Of a stretch of 38,521 nucleotides of DNA, positions 12,957 through 21,489 are shown piece after piece; the first letter of the stretch is position 1; each line of letters starts with the position of its first letter. The translations under genes were made by a program, and so were the position numbers. Origin of the DNA: a virus; IMG/VR virus record IMGVR_UViG_3300042507_003385, positions 1-38,521 of that record. One strand, given 5' to 3'. Below the pieces are notes generated by a model. The model worked only from the letters and a program-made list of their open reading frames with translations. It did not search any database and was not told the DNA's origin.

Positions 12957-13868
12957 CTACACGGTTGGAGGCGTGCCGAACAGCGGCGAGAAGTTCACTT
13001 CCTCGCAGACGCGACGCTCATTAATGAACGGGAAGTTAGTGAAGTTCATGCCGCCAGAGCCGTTAAGTCCGACAGGATTTGCGGACGCGACCCACTCGCC
13101 ATTCTGGAAATCAAAAACCATCGCGCGTCGCTTCTGGCCGCCGTCGATAAAGTTCCATCCAACATCTGGCAGAAACAAGTTCCATGTGCTTTGGCGATAC
13201 TGAAGCTCTGACGTAGTTCGCCAATACTGGTGGGACACGTTGTTGTAGATTTCGGTGACGTACTCAGTAGAGACGCCAGCCACCTTCCAGCAGTGGACGT
13301 TGCTTGTGCCTGCAGCTGCGAGGTAGTTGCCAGAGTTCAGTTTGTTGGTTGCGTTGATTAGATGAACCGGCCCGTTATCGGCATCAAAGTCCGAGTAGTT
13401 CTTTGAAACCTTTGCCACCACAATAAGCTCTTCAGTTTGCAGCCCCTCGTAGTAGTCAAACGCAGAGTTTGTCAGCGGGCGTCGAGTCGTGCCCTCCCAG
13501 TAGTAGAGCGCCGCCACCTGGCTTGGCTTTGACTCAAAGCTCCACTCCGCAGCGCGGGACGTTGGGGATAGCAGTTCGTTGGCGGAAACCACGCCATACT
13601 CAGCCACAGCAAGAACGTGGTACGGCGAATCTGAGTAGCGTTCAGTTACGGTTACCTTGCGAAGGCCGAAGTATGGGTTGGCGAGATGAGGGTACTGAGT
13701 TCCGTAGTTGTTTATGCTCAGCGCATTAATGACATCGCTATGCGTGGTTGGGTTGTTTTGCAGCGTGTCATCAGTCAGCGTCACAGCCCAGGTGCGGACG
13801 GCCTTCGGGGAGCCACCTAGCTCGTTCTCAAAAGTGCTAGCAAGCTCGTGGTATGACGCAACGCCCAT
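12957..13868 (-). CDS. Tail-tip / distal tail hypothetical protein, 303 aa
   Basis: ATG 13868 overlaps the tape measure stop by one base (TGATG), placing it exactly where distal tail or tail-tip genes follow a tape measure gene. The protein opens MGVASYHELASTFENELGGS and is rich in Asn, Ser, Tyr and Trp with alternating hydrophobic strands (VTVTERYSDSPYHVLAVAEY, STWNLFLPDVGWNFIDGGQK). I recognise no catalytic motif. A baseplate or distal tail role is inferred from position only. Confidence 0.75.
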   Translation of the reverse strand: MGVASYHELASTFENELGGSPKAVRTWAVTLTDDTLQNNPTTHSDVINALSINNYGTQYPHLANPYFGLRKVTVTERYSDSPYHVLAVAEYGVVSANELLSPTSRAAEWSFESKPSQVAALYYWEGTTRRPLTNSAFDYYEGLQTEELIVVAKVSKNYSDFDADNGPVHLINATNKLNSGNYLAAAGTSNVHCWKVAGVSTEYVTEIYNNVSHQYWRTTSELQYRQSTWNLFLPDVGWNFIDGGQKRRAMVFDFQNGEWVASANPVGLNGSGGMNFTNFPFINERRVCEEVNFSPLFGTPPTV

Positions 13869-16800
13869 CAGTTAAGCCTTGCAGCACCGACGATTGCGAC
13901 GGGCTGGTTAAAGTAGTTGCTCGCCGCTTGGCCGATGCCAAGTGCTACCCGCTCAAGAAGCTTTGTCTGAAGCCTTGCCTGAATCAGTGCGGGGTCTTGG
14001 GCCTGAGCCGCCGTCTGCAGCACTAGGTTTGCCCCCTCAACGCTTCGCACGTCGGCCACGTTGATCGACTGTTGTCCAAGCGTGTTGAGCTTGCGGAGTC
14101 GTTCTTCCTGCCGCTTCGCTTCGGCCTCGGCGGCCTTACGCTGCTCCTCAAAGATGCGGGCCTGCTCCTGGGCGTACTGCTGCTGGGCCTGCTGCTGCTG
14201 TTGCTGGTACGCCTGGACTGCGGCCTGCTGCTGATTTTCGTACTGCTGCTGGCTCTCAATGAGTTGCTGCTGAGTCTGCAGCTGCTTCTCTCGTCCGTTT
14301 GAAATGTCTTGCTCAACAGCCAGAGCATCCTTTAGCAAGTCAATCCGCTGCACGGCAGCCCGAGCGGAGTTCATATCGTTCTGTTCACGGGCAGCCTCAA
14401 GCGATTGCCGCTCAAGAGCAATCCGCTGCTCAATCGCTTCAATATTGAATGCGGCCTGCTGGCGGCGTGCAGCTGCTTGCTCAGCGCCGGCAACTTCCGC
14501 CTGCGTTCTTTGGGCAATGAATTCATTTACACGCTGGTTCGCGTCAACCTCTAGCTGAAACGCCGCGGTCTTTGCTTCCTGCTCTGCCCGCTTCAGTTGC
14601 TCAATCTGAGCCAGCCGCTCCTCAAAGATACTTCGCTGTCTGCTGATCTCCTTTTCGTACACGTCGCTCGAAAGAATGATGCCGTCCCTGGCTTGCTCTT
14701 GAGCCAGGGCCACGCCTTCCTGCAACTTCATCGCCGCTTCGGCACCGGCGTTGCCAAACTCGCCAGCCTTATCAACTAGGCCGGAAATGCTTTCGGCCGT
14801 TTTGCTGAAAGCGGCAGAGAAGCCATCGGAGAAGCCTTGATCAATTGCTGTCTGCTGGTCTTCAAGCTTTGATCGCAGTTGGTCAAGTTGGGCAAGCCGT
14901 GCTGCTGCAGCGTTTGAATCCTCTGTAGCGGATCGTTCTCTTGCGGCGGCAAGTTCTTTCTGTGTTTTTAACTGCTCTCTGGCGACAGATGCAATGTCTG
15001 CCTCAAGCTTTGCAGATTGATCAGACGGCTTCATTAGCTCTTTGACTCTTGCCGCATCAGCCTCCGCCTGCTTTGTAGCGTTTTCTGTGGCCTGCTGGCG
15101 CGATTCATTTTCCTTGTCCAGTTTGCCGTTTAGGTCATCCATGAAGCCGTTCATGATCTGGATCTGATCGGCAGTAAGCCCGCCCTCGTCCGCCATTTTT
15201 TGGAATTGCGCGACGGTATCAGCAGACTGCTGAAAGAGCTTTGAGCCACCGTCTTCGGCCGTCTTGAAGTAGGCTTCAAGACGCTCTCCCGCATCGCCAA
15301 GATCGGCCTGCACTTTGACTTCTGGGAGTCGCGCGTTCTCAATTTCAGAACGCAGGCCGCTGAGGTACTGCGATGCCGCGCCCTGTCCTGCCTGCTGTGC
15401 GTTGCCGTCGCCGCCGGCGAAGATGCTGTTGAACGTGTTTGCCGCGTTTGCCGCTGCGGCCGCCATCTCGCGGGCGTTTCTATCTGCCGACTCCTGCGAC
15501 GCTGCTGCCAGCCCTGCGCCGAACTGCTCAAGATCGTCGCTGACGTAACTGCCGAGAGCCTCAATGATCTTCCCGAAACCCAGCAGCAGCACGTCAATGC
15601 CGGTCTGAATGGCATTGAACGCAGCCCGGATGCCTTCGGATGCTGCGAGCAGAATCTTGCTCGTTACATCAAAAACGTCTGCGGCAAAAGAAAACGTCTC
15701 GCCAAGGCTTCCAAAGTTCGCAACGAACTTATCGAAGATTTCTGCGAAGTACTCAGCACCCTGCAGCAGCACATCAGTGATGGCGTTGGCAATTGCGTTT
15801 CCGCCGGTGCCCTGCGTGCCAGTTCCCTCAAAAGTCTTGACGAACTCGAGGAACTGATTTGTTACATCCGTGACGGCAGGAGCAAGGTTGCCAATGACTT
15901 GGCCAACGATTCCCTGGACGGTGGCTCGCACCTTATCGAATGCGTCGTTCATGTCAGCGACATTGCCGACCTGAACATCACTCACGATAGCCCCAAGTTT
16001 TTCGCCTTCTGCCTCTAGCTCTTTAAGGCTTGTTATTCCTTCGCGGAACAATGGTGCCAGAGCGGCACCTTTTTCGCCAAAAAGTTCAACCGCAGCGGCT
16101 GCGCGATCAGAGGCAGTTGGCAGTTCAGAAATGGCTGAACCGATTGCCGAGAACTGGTCTTCTGGAGATAGCCCGCGAAGCTGTTCTAGAGATAGGTTGA
16201 TTCCGCGCAATGACTTGTCTAGTGCATCGCCAGGCGAAGCCTTTCCAATGCTCACGGACAGTTTTTGAACTGCCCCAAGAAATTGCTCGGTATCCACGCC
16301 GGCCAGCTTGGCCGCGAACGAGTAGCCCTGCAACGCCTCAACGCCGATGCCAGTACGGGCCGAGAAGTCGTTAAGCGTATCGACAGACGTGTTGACGCTT
16401 GAGACGAGCGACGTGACCTCAGATGTCACGCGAGTGAACACGGAGCCAAGAGCCTGCAGTCCGTCAACAATGAGTCTTCCGATTTCGATCTTTGCAAGCA
16501 GGCTGACGTTTTTATTGAGATTATCAATCCTATCGTCAGCGACCGTTGCTTCCTTTGCTACCCCGTTTAGGTCTTGCTCGGCGCGAGCCGCAGCACGGTT
16601 GAACTGGTCTTGGCTGAGGCGTCCTTCTTGCAGGTGCGTATTTAGCTCCTGCATTTGCCGGTCGTACCGTTCCTGCGGAGTCAGGTTTGCTTCAATGATC
16701 CTTCCTGCTGCGGCGACTGCCTGGGCACGAATCTTTTCGGCCTCAGCAATCTCTAAAGCTGAAGCCTTTTCTATGTCTCCCCTGACTTTATCAATGAAGT

Positions 16801-17518
16801 CAGAGGCTTCTTTTTCTGCCGCTGTCCTTCTTTTTGCAGACTCTTCTGCAGCGGCGGCCAAATCCTTTTCGGCTTGAATGGCCGCTGCATTCTGTCCGCT
16901 GAACTCTGCTCGCGCGCGAGCAGCGGTTTCCTCAGAAATTGCGCCGGCCTTAAGCAGTCTGTCTACGTCCGCCAGCTGCTGCGCCCTGCGTTCTTCTGTA
17001 GTCGCAAACTGCTCGGCAAGCCTTTGCCCTTGCCCGAGCACTTCAAGGCGTTCTCGCTCAGCCGCAATAGCCTTCGCCTGCGCCTCACTGCCTTCGTAAA
17101 CAGCCCTGCCATAAGTCTCTTCAGAGATTGCACCAAGTAGCAAAAGCCTTTCAAGCTCTGCGACAGAGTCTTGACGCTGCTGCTCGGCGCTCGTGTATTT
17201 CTTCGTTATCTCAGCGGCGCGGGCGTATGCGTCGGCCGTGTTTTTTACTTCTTCCCGTAAAGCAGCAAACTGGTCCGCATACTGCTGAGCGCTTAACCCG
17301 CCCTTAAGCTGTTCCGCTAAATCCGTAAACTTTTGATTTAGAACGGCCTGAGCATCTGCTGCCGATTGGCTGTCTTTCGCCAGCACGTCAAACGCAGACG
17401 TGGCCTTGCTCGCCTGCTTGGCCAGATTCTCAAGCGCCCGCTCAGCCGGCGTCAGGTTTTTCACCACGCCAGAGGCGTCGGCGTTTACCTTCAGCGCGAG
17501 TGAGAGGATGGTGGCCAT
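13868..17518 (-). CDS. Tail tape measure protein, 1216 aa
   Basis: The longest gene. It begins MATILSLALKVNADASGVVK, typical of tape measure proteins, and continues with hundreds of residues of alanine/glutamate/lysine-rich coiled coil (residues 20-320 and about 770-1190). A globular region from about 340 to 680 holds IGRLIVDGLQALGSVFTRVT and ARTGIGVEALQGYSFAAKLA, which resembles the tape-measure core domain (TP901-like). A glutamine-rich stretch (QQYENQQQAAVQAYQQQQQQ) lies near 1100. The protein sets tail length: at the rule-of-thumb 0.15 nm per residue, about 180 nm. It follows the G/T chaperone genes, as in lambda. Confidence 0.93.
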   Translation of the reverse strand: MATILSLALKVNADASGVVKNLTPAERALENLAKQASKATSAFDVLAKDSQSAADAQAVLNQKFTDLAEQLKGGLSAQQYADQFAALREEVKNTADAYARAAEITKKYTSAEQQRQDSVAELERLLLLGAISEETYGRAVYEGSEAQAKAIAAERERLEVLGQGQRLAEQFATTEERRAQQLADVDRLLKAGAISEETAARARAEFSGQNAAAIQAEKDLAAAAEESAKRRTAAEKEASDFIDKVRGDIEKASALEIAEAEKIRAQAVAAAGRIIEANLTPQERYDRQMQELNTHLQEGRLSQDQFNRAAARAEQDLNGVAKEATVADDRIDNLNKNVSLLAKIEIGRLIVDGLQALGSVFTRVTSEVTSLVSSVNTSVDTLNDFSARTGIGVEALQGYSFAAKLAGVDTEQFLGAVQKLSVSIGKASPGDALDKSLRGINLSLEQLRGLSPEDQFSAIGSAISELPTASDRAAAAVELFGEKGAALAPLFREGITSLKELEAEGEKLGAIVSDVQVGNVADMNDAFDKVRATVQGIVGQVIGNLAPAVTDVTNQFLEFVKTFEGTGTQGTGGNAIANAITDVLLQGAEYFAEIFDKFVANFGSLGETFSFAADVFDVTSKILLAASEGIRAAFNAIQTGIDVLLLGFGKIIEALGSYVSDDLEQFGAGLAAASQESADRNAREMAAAAANAANTFNSIFAGGDGNAQQAGQGAASQYLSGLRSEIENARLPEVKVQADLGDAGERLEAYFKTAEDGGSKLFQQSADTVAQFQKMADEGGLTADQIQIMNGFMDDLNGKLDKENESRQQATENATKQAEADAARVKELMKPSDQSAKLEADIASVAREQLKTQKELAAARERSATEDSNAAAARLAQLDQLRSKLEDQQTAIDQGFSDGFSAAFSKTAESISGLVDKAGEFGNAGAEAAMKLQEGVALAQEQARDGIILSSDVYEKEISRQRSIFEERLAQIEQLKRAEQEAKTAAFQLEVDANQRVNEFIAQRTQAEVAGAEQAAARRQQAAFNIEAIEQRIALERQSLEAAREQNDMNSARAAVQRIDLLKDALAVEQDISNGREKQLQTQQQLIESQQQYENQQQAAVQAYQQQQQQAQQQYAQEQARIFEEQRKAAEAEAKRQEERLRKLNTLGQQSINVADVRSVEGANLVLQTAAQAQDPALIQARLQTKLLERVALGIGQAASNYFNQPVAIVGAARLN

Positions 17519-17521
17519 GGC

Positions 17522-17779
17522 TTACTCGGGGAACGCTAGGAGCTTTTGCAGCTCCCGCTTCATCTCGTCTGCGTGCTGGGGTGGTTTCTCAATCGGGTTG
17601 AAGTCGTCCGCTTTCGGTGCCTTGCCTTGCTGGGAGTACGGTGCGAGCACGGCACTCGTCAGCAGGCCCGTCTGCCGCCATGGATCAGGAAGAGCGTGGA
17701 AGTGGCGGGTAAACGCAATCCACTCCGTAAGCTCCTGCGAATCCATGCGGCGAGACAGTTCCCTCACCGTCATTCCCAA
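17522..17779 (-). CDS. Tail assembly chaperone T part (DUF4035-like), made by -1 frameshift as GT
   Basis: The frame reads GMTVRELSRRMDSQELTEWI, then AFTRHFHALPDPWRQTGLLT, a gpT/DUF4035-type signature. The only nearby start is TTG 17779 with no ribosome site, but the same frame is open upstream to 17827 and encodes LSVRPTRRFLFRLAGH, which matches the usual beginning of these proteins. This frame is reached from gene G by -1 slippage at 17833..17827, giving a 225-residue GT fusion (124 + 101). GT recruits tail-tube protein and tape measure during tail assembly and is not in the virion. The tape measure gene starts three bases after its TAA. Confidence 0.88.
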   Translation of the reverse strand: MGMTVRELSRRMDSQELTEWIAFTRHFHALPDPWRQTGLLTSAVLAPYSQQGKAPKADDFNPIEKPPQHADEMKRELQKLLAFPE

Positions 17780-17784
17780 GTGCC

Positions 17785-17833
17785 CCGCCAGACGAAACAG
17801 GAAACGCCTCGTCGGGCGGACGCTTAGTTTTTT
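17785..17833 (-). promoter_or_regulatory. Programmed -1 ribosomal frameshift signal for GT
   Basis: The last codons of gene G are GCA AAA AAC TAA, containing the canonical slippery heptamer A AAA AAC (17833..17827) in the right frame. Seven bases later is a stem: CCGCC (17819..17815) with GGCGG (17789..17785), and GACGA (17813..17809) with TCGTC (17795..17791), separated by one mismatch and closed by a 13-base loop. Heptamer, spacer and stem fit a textbook stimulated -1 frameshift site. Confidence 0.9.
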
Positions 17834-18198
17834 GCGAGTTCCTCCACGTCAGTCTCGGTCATGTTGTTGTGCTTGAGCGCCTTCTCGAAGAGCTTGGACA
17901 CGATGGCCGCTGACTTCTTCGCCAGCTGCTCAATGCCAGCCTCGTCAAAGAGACGCTCGCCACTCTCGGGATGGCACAGGCAGCGGGCCAGATACTTCGT
18001 TCTGAAGTTGTCGATACCCGTCTCCTTCTTGCCCACCCACTCCTTCTCGTAGCTGTCCCGCTCTTCCACGGTCATGACTCGCACGCCAAGCACAAGCGGC
18101 TTGCCGTCACCGCCTTTCCACTCACGCACTGTCACTTTGAGAACGGGCAGATCGTCAGCCGCAAGAATCTGGGCAGCAAGTTCTGAAACGCTCAGCAT
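17824..18198 (-). CDS. Tail assembly chaperone G, 124 aa
   Basis: ATG 18198 follows GGAGGAACC-type context from the previous gene end. The protein starts MLSVSELAAQILAADDLPVL, has KVTVREWKGGDGKPLVLGVR and MTVEERDSYEKEWVGKK, then a helical region with CLCHPESGERLFDEAGIEQL. Small acidic proteins between the tail tube and tape measure are tail assembly chaperones (gpG type). Its 3' end carries the slippery heptamer and stop used to make the GT fusion with the next frame. The family is recognised mostly from position, length and the frameshift signal. Confidence 0.88.
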   Translation of the reverse strand: MLSVSELAAQILAADDLPVLKVTVREWKGGDGKPLVLGVRVMTVEERDSYEKEWVGKKETGIDNFRTKYLARCLCHPESGERLFDEAGIEQLAKKSAAIVSKLFEKALKHNNMTETDVEELAKN

Positions 18199-18206
18199 GG
18201 TTCCTC

Positions 18207-18524
18207 CTAGCCTTGGACTCGTAGCGTGACTGCGTACCGCGTCACGTCATTGACCACGCCAGCCATGGTGAACTTCTCAAGCACTGCCTTGCCCGAGTAA
18301 GCGAGCCCGCCACCAGCAATGGTGACTAGCGAGCGCTTGCCGTAGTTGGCCGTGGAGATGTTCGCCGTGGTTAGGCACTTCATCTCTATAGTGCCAATGT
18401 CAAGCGTCCACGTACTGGCGCGAGCCAATGGAAGAGCGCCGCCGTGAGTTACGGTCAGTTCCGTAACCTCACCGAAGTTCACGCTGTTCCACGTAGCCGT
18501 AACGCCCGCTGAGTAGCCAGCCAT
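18207..18524 (-). CDS. Tail tube-like protein, 105 aa
   Basis: ATG 18524 has GGAGG six bases upstream. The sequence MAGYSAGVTATWNSVNFGEV, TELTVTHGGALPLARASTWT and GLAYSGKAVLEKFTMAGVVN is beta-rich with glycine turns, like tail tube subunits of siphophages. It sits between the gpG gene and another similarly sized beta-rich gene (18544..18936). One of these two is likely the major tail tube protein and the other a paralogue or tail-terminator-like protein. The fold is inferred from sequence pattern and position. Confidence 0.75.
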   Translation of the reverse strand: MAGYSAGVTATWNSVNFGEVTELTVTHGGALPLARASTWTLDIGTIEMKCLTTANISTANYGKRSLVTIAGGGLAYSGKAVLEKFTMAGVVNDVTRYAVTLRVQG

Positions 18525-18543
18525 GACGGGCCTCCGTCACGGA

Positions 18544-18936
18544 CTAGCTACGGGCAATACGGATGGTGGCCTGGCCTCGGATCGCGTCCTGCGTCGCCAG
18601 CGTGAGCGTGGACGAGTTGACGGTGCCAGCACGGCTCAGAAGCGACGTACCGCCAACCGTGATGGCCAGGGTGCCAGTTTCCTTGTCAGCAATGATCGTC
18701 TTGCCGATGTAGTCAAACTGAACGGTCTGCCCGGTGTCGCCAGAGGCAGCGCCGGCCAGCGGCAGGTCAAGCGTCTTGGCAGTCTCGCCAGCCGTCTGGC
18801 CAAGGTGCGAAACGGAAATCTTGTCCTCGGTAGCAGTCGGGTCCGTCATGCTGACGACGACGTTGGTGACGGTGTACGTCGTGCTCTTCCACGTAAGGAC
18901 TGTGCCCGAGCCATCATGCGGAGTTTCAAAGGCCAT
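18544..18936 (-). CDS. Major tail protein candidate, 130 aa
   Basis: ATG 18936 follows AGGAGA with good spacing. The protein MAFETPHDGSGTVLTWKSTT, YTVTNVVVSMTDPTATEDKI, VSHLGQTAGETAKTLDLPLA and IRGQATIRIARS has the 'G..V.W....Y.VT.V.V...G...D.I.VSHL' opening found in major tail proteins of siphophages, and is almost entirely beta-strand. It lies between the DUF3168-like tail terminator and the chaperone genes, the standard place for the tail tube gene. Confidence 0.8.
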   Translation of the reverse strand: MAFETPHDGSGTVLTWKSTTYTVTNVVVSMTDPTATEDKISVSHLGQTAGETAKTLDLPLAGAASGDTGQTVQFDYIGKTIIADKETGTLAITVGGTSLLSRAGTVNSSTLTLATQDAIRGQATIRIARS

Positions 18937-18939
18937 CTG

Positions 18940-19356
18940 CTAAGTCTCCTGCCAGAGGATTGAGAAAGATTGCGTCACCTGATAAACGGGCGGTAAGTCA
19001 CCGCCAGCGAGTTGTACGAAGCCGTCAGACTCGGTTTCGAGGCTCACGTTTCGAACGCTTACGTAGTCTGTCACCTGCCCGCCCCATCCATCCAGAACTG
19101 AACGGATTCTGTCGGCGGCCTCGCGGGCCTCTTCGTACGTGGTCGAGAACACGTCCACAGCCAACTGAACAGACGTGGCACCTGTCGGGCCTGAGAGCCC
19201 TTGCGAGCGGCTGACGCCCGTGCGTCGCCATGTGGCAAATGGCAGGGACGCAGACGCCGGTGCGATCACGGGCCAGATACGCTGGCCAAGGATCATGGCC
19301 ACGGCAGGATCTGCAACGAGTGCTCGAGCAGCTGCCTGCTCTGGTGACTTCAGCAC
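18940..19356 (-). CDS. DUF3168-like tail terminator/completion protein, 138 aa
   Basis: GTG 19356 has GGAGG seven bases upstream (the AGGAGGC spans the previous stop). The sequence MLKSPEQAAARALVADPAVA, MILGQRIWPVIAPASASLPF, VQLAVDVFSTTYEEAREAAD and PPVYQVTQSFSILWQET follows the DUF3168 pattern: short N-terminal helix, 'I..r..P...p....P', 'v.vdv...t...a..iad.i...L', and a C-terminal strand 'y......f.i....'. These proteins cap the tail tube at the head-proximal end. Position after the HK97 gp10-like gene agrees. Confidence 0.85.
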   Translation of the reverse strand: MLKSPEQAAARALVADPAVAMILGQRIWPVIAPASASLPFATWRRTGVSRSQGLSGPTGATSVQLAVDVFSTTYEEAREAADRIRSVLDGWGGQVTDYVSVRNVSLETESDGFVQLAGGDLPPVYQVTQSFSILWQET

Positions 19357-19358
19357 GG

Positions 19359-20165
19359 CTAGCCTCCAGCCTGGATGGTGGCACCAGTCACGCTGCCGGT
19401 GCTGGTGTACGTGAGCGCGTCCAAGGCACGCTCAAGAGAAATCCGTAGTTCCGACGTGAGCCGCTCAGCCACCTTGCCTTGGTACTCGTTCCAAGTCTTT
19501 CGCAGGGGCGGCTCCCCGCTGCCGCCAGGATTCATGGCAGGAATCACGATTGGCTTTGTGGATTTCTGAAAGAACGCTTTTGGGTATGCGGGATCTGTCT
19601 GCACGCGCTGGCCGGTCTCTCCCCGTGGAGGGCGAGGCGTCCTCATCATCTTGAACGGCCCCAACTCGCTGTATGACGATGCGATGTAGGCATTCTGCCC
19701 AGAGACTTGGTGAGCCTTGATGCTGGCCACTTTGCCAGACTTCATCGTTCTTTGGTGAGCCTTCCGCTGGTAGGGCTTGTTTGAGAGCTTGGCAATCACT
19801 CGTTGCTTGGTGCCGAACTCAAGCCACCATTGATGAAAAGCACGGTCAGGGCCAGCCTGCACCGTGCCGCCGGCGGCACTCTTTGATTTGCCTTCGCCTG
19901 CCCTGTTGTAGCCAAGCAGGCCCACAGCCACGCCGCTGTCCTTGTACCTCACGATCTTCATGTTCACGGCACGCTTGAGATTGCCAGTAGGCCCGGCTGG
20001 CGTGTTCTCTCGCAGCCGCAGCTTTGCTGGCTCCAACGCCTTCTCCAAAGCATCGCCAAGAGTGTCGGCAAGGTCGCCTTTGTCGCCAAAGACTTTGCCA
20101 AGCGACTTTTGCAGCCGCACAAGCTCAGACGTATCGAGCGACATGTAAACGCCAGCAACGGCCAT
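19359..20165 (-). CDS. HK97 gp10-like head-tail/minor tail protein, 268 aa
   Basis: ATG 20165 directly follows the TAG of the joining-protein gene. The core LGDALEKALEPAKLRLRENT, PAGPTGNLKRAVNMKIVRYK and GPDRAFHQWWLEFGTKQRV matches the gp10-like family (R...P..TG.L......, then F..FGT). The protein is about twice the usual 120-150 residues because of a basic insert (KPYQRKAHQRTMKSGKVASI) and a C-terminal part (ending TSTGSVTGATIQAGG). It sits at the head-tail interface between joining and completion proteins. Confidence 0.83.
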   Translation of the reverse strand: MAVAGVYMSLDTSELVRLQKSLGKVFGDKGDLADTLGDALEKALEPAKLRLRENTPAGPTGNLKRAVNMKIVRYKDSGVAVGLLGYNRAGEGKSKSAAGGTVQAGPDRAFHQWWLEFGTKQRVIAKLSNKPYQRKAHQRTMKSGKVASIKAHQVSGQNAYIASSYSELGPFKMMRTPRPPRGETGQRVQTDPAYPKAFFQKSTKPIVIPAMNPGGSGEPPLRKTWNEYQGKVAERLTSELRISLERALDALTYTSTGSVTGATIQAGG

Positions 20166-20483
20166 CTAGGCGGCCTCCTGGCAGACGAGCTCGTGCTCAC
20201 TACGGTTCCCGTGCTCGAGCAGGCTGACGATCTCCAGCGTGCGGCCACGCCAGACGATCCGCATGGATTGCGTCAGCCCGTCTAGCCACCGCATGCGGAC
20301 GCGGTGCGAAACCTCAATCTGCTGCTGCCCGTACTGAAGAAGCTCGCGGGACGATACGCCCTCCACGCTTGCCCATCGCTCAGCGAACGTGGCCCACGAG
20401 AGCACGGTTTCCCCGAGAGCGTTCCGAGACTCGGAAGCCTGCTGCACCGTCACGCGCTCGCGGAGCTTGCCGGCGTCAATCAT
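20166..20483 (-). CDS. Phage head-tail joining protein (stopper, PF05521-like), 105 aa
   Basis: MIDAGKLRERVTVQQASESR, NALGETVLSWATFAERWASV, EGVSSRELLQYGQQQIEVSH and RVRMRWLDGLTQSMRIVWRG followed by LEIVSLLEHGNRSEHELVCQ is a near-complete match to the head-tail joining (gp16/SPP1-like stopper) family: 'LR.RV..q......d..G....w......wA.v......E.......v.H.v..R....i....r......r.l.I........r...l...c.E'. ATG 20483 overlaps the upstream stop (ATGA). It closes the capsid exit after packaging and joins the tail. Confidence 0.92.
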   Translation of the reverse strand: MIDAGKLRERVTVQQASESRNALGETVLSWATFAERWASVEGVSSRELLQYGQQQIEVSHRVRMRWLDGLTQSMRIVWRGRTLEIVSLLEHGNRSEHELVCQEAA

Positions 20484-20881
20484 GTGCCGTACATCGCAAT
20501 GGTGTACGAGGATGTGCCTGCGTTTGTGCGCACTGTCGGCAGTTGCCCGGCGTCACCAAAATCACCAGTGGCGTTTGAAACAACGCTTAGCGAGTTTGCG
20601 TCCACGGTCACAGCCGGGTTATTCACAATCAAGGCAGCAGGCCCGGACTTAATCACGAAGCGCTGAATCTCAAAGAACGAAACCAAAGCGCCGCTCGCGT
20701 CCCTGTAGGCTGTCGGCGCGACTTGGATAGTCACGGCACTAGTGCCGCACGTACCGCTCACGATAGCCACCTTGCCAGTGCTGTACGCCTGCGAGTCCTG
20801 CAGGCTCACCACTTTGAGCGATGCCGTGCCGTCCTTGTCGTGGAACAGCACGTCTACGTTGATTCGTCCTTCAATGCTCAT
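20480..20881 (-). CDS. Hypothetical head-tail region protein, 133 aa
   Basis: The start ATG 20881 (MSIEGRINVDVLF) overlaps the upstream stop as ATGA; a start five codons earlier is possible but unnecessary. The protein is beta-rich (GTASLKVVSLQDSQAYSTGK, FEIQRFVIKSGPAALIVNNP) with no recognised domain. Its place between the head-tail connector and the joining protein suggests a virion component such as a decoration or accessory connector protein. Confidence 0.75.
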   Translation of the reverse strand: MSIEGRINVDVLFHDKDGTASLKVVSLQDSQAYSTGKVAIVSGTCGTSAVTIQVAPTAYRDASGALVSFFEIQRFVIKSGPAALIVNNPAVTVDANSLSVVSNATGDFGDAGQLPTVRTNAGTSSYTIAMYGT

Positions 20882-21489
20882 TGGTAGCTGCCCCATTTCT
20901 GTGACGAGAGAAGCGATTCCACAGCAAACTCAAGCGGCTTACTGATGCTGCCCACGAGCACCGTGCTGCGGCTTTCGTACCAGTGGCCAACCAGCATCAG
21001 GCAGGCGTGGCGAATGGCGGCAGGCACGCTTGAGCCAGCGGCCCCGTAGCCGGCCCACCACGTCACGCTGATGGCGTTGTCATCCATGAGATGCGGCGGC
21101 CACGTCTGGCCGTACAAAGTCTTCACCGCCCCCGGCGTGCTGCTTCGGTCGACGCGGTAGCTGGCCGTGGAATAGGTGGCCGTCGTGCCGTTCTCGTAGG
21201 TGAACGTCAGGGCCACCGCCGTAGTCGTGCCGGCCGTCGCCATGGGCGGCCGTGGTAGCTCAATGTCATGGGTGCCATCTGGCGGGAACGAGTCGAACCG
21301 CATCACCCACTGCGTATTCACCAGCGTGCGATCTAGGTACTGTTCGCACCACTCGCGGGCTGCCGTGATCAGCGTGCCGATGTAGGCGTCATCGCCACTG
21401 GTATCAACCCGCAGATGGGCCTTAGCTTCCGCAAGCGTGACGGGCTCAACGGCTGGCGGCGTCTGTCGAGTCAGGCTTCGATACTGCAC
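20878..21489 (-). CDS. Head-tail connector protein (gp6-like adaptor), 203 aa
   Basis: GTG 21489 has GAGG five bases upstream. The N-terminal part PVTLAEAKAHLRVDTSGDDA, YIGTLITAAREWCEQYLDRT is the classic gp6/Phage_connect pattern ('s.eeak.hLrvd...dd..i..li.aA...ve...gr'). A beta-rich middle (TAVALTFTYENGTTATYSTA) and a C-terminal helix (PAAIRHACLMLVGHWYESR) follow, as in longer members. It forms the ring under the portal. It overlaps the small gene at 21446..21685 by 44 bases. Confidence 0.9.
   Translation of the reverse strand: MQYRSLTRQTPPAVEPVTLAEAKAHLRVDTSGDDAYIGTLITAAREWCEQYLDRTLVNTQWVMRFDSFPPDGTHDIELPRPPMATAGTTTAVALTFTYENGTTATYSTASYRVDRSSTPGAVKTLYGQTWPPHLMDDNAISVTWWAGYGAAGSSVPAAIRHACLMLVGHWYESRSTVLVGSISKPLEFAVESLLSSQKWGSYQ

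Noticed and set aside
14100-14300. Repetitive CTGCTG tract as a repeat element
   Set aside because: It encodes the glutamine-rich stretch of the tape measure protein.
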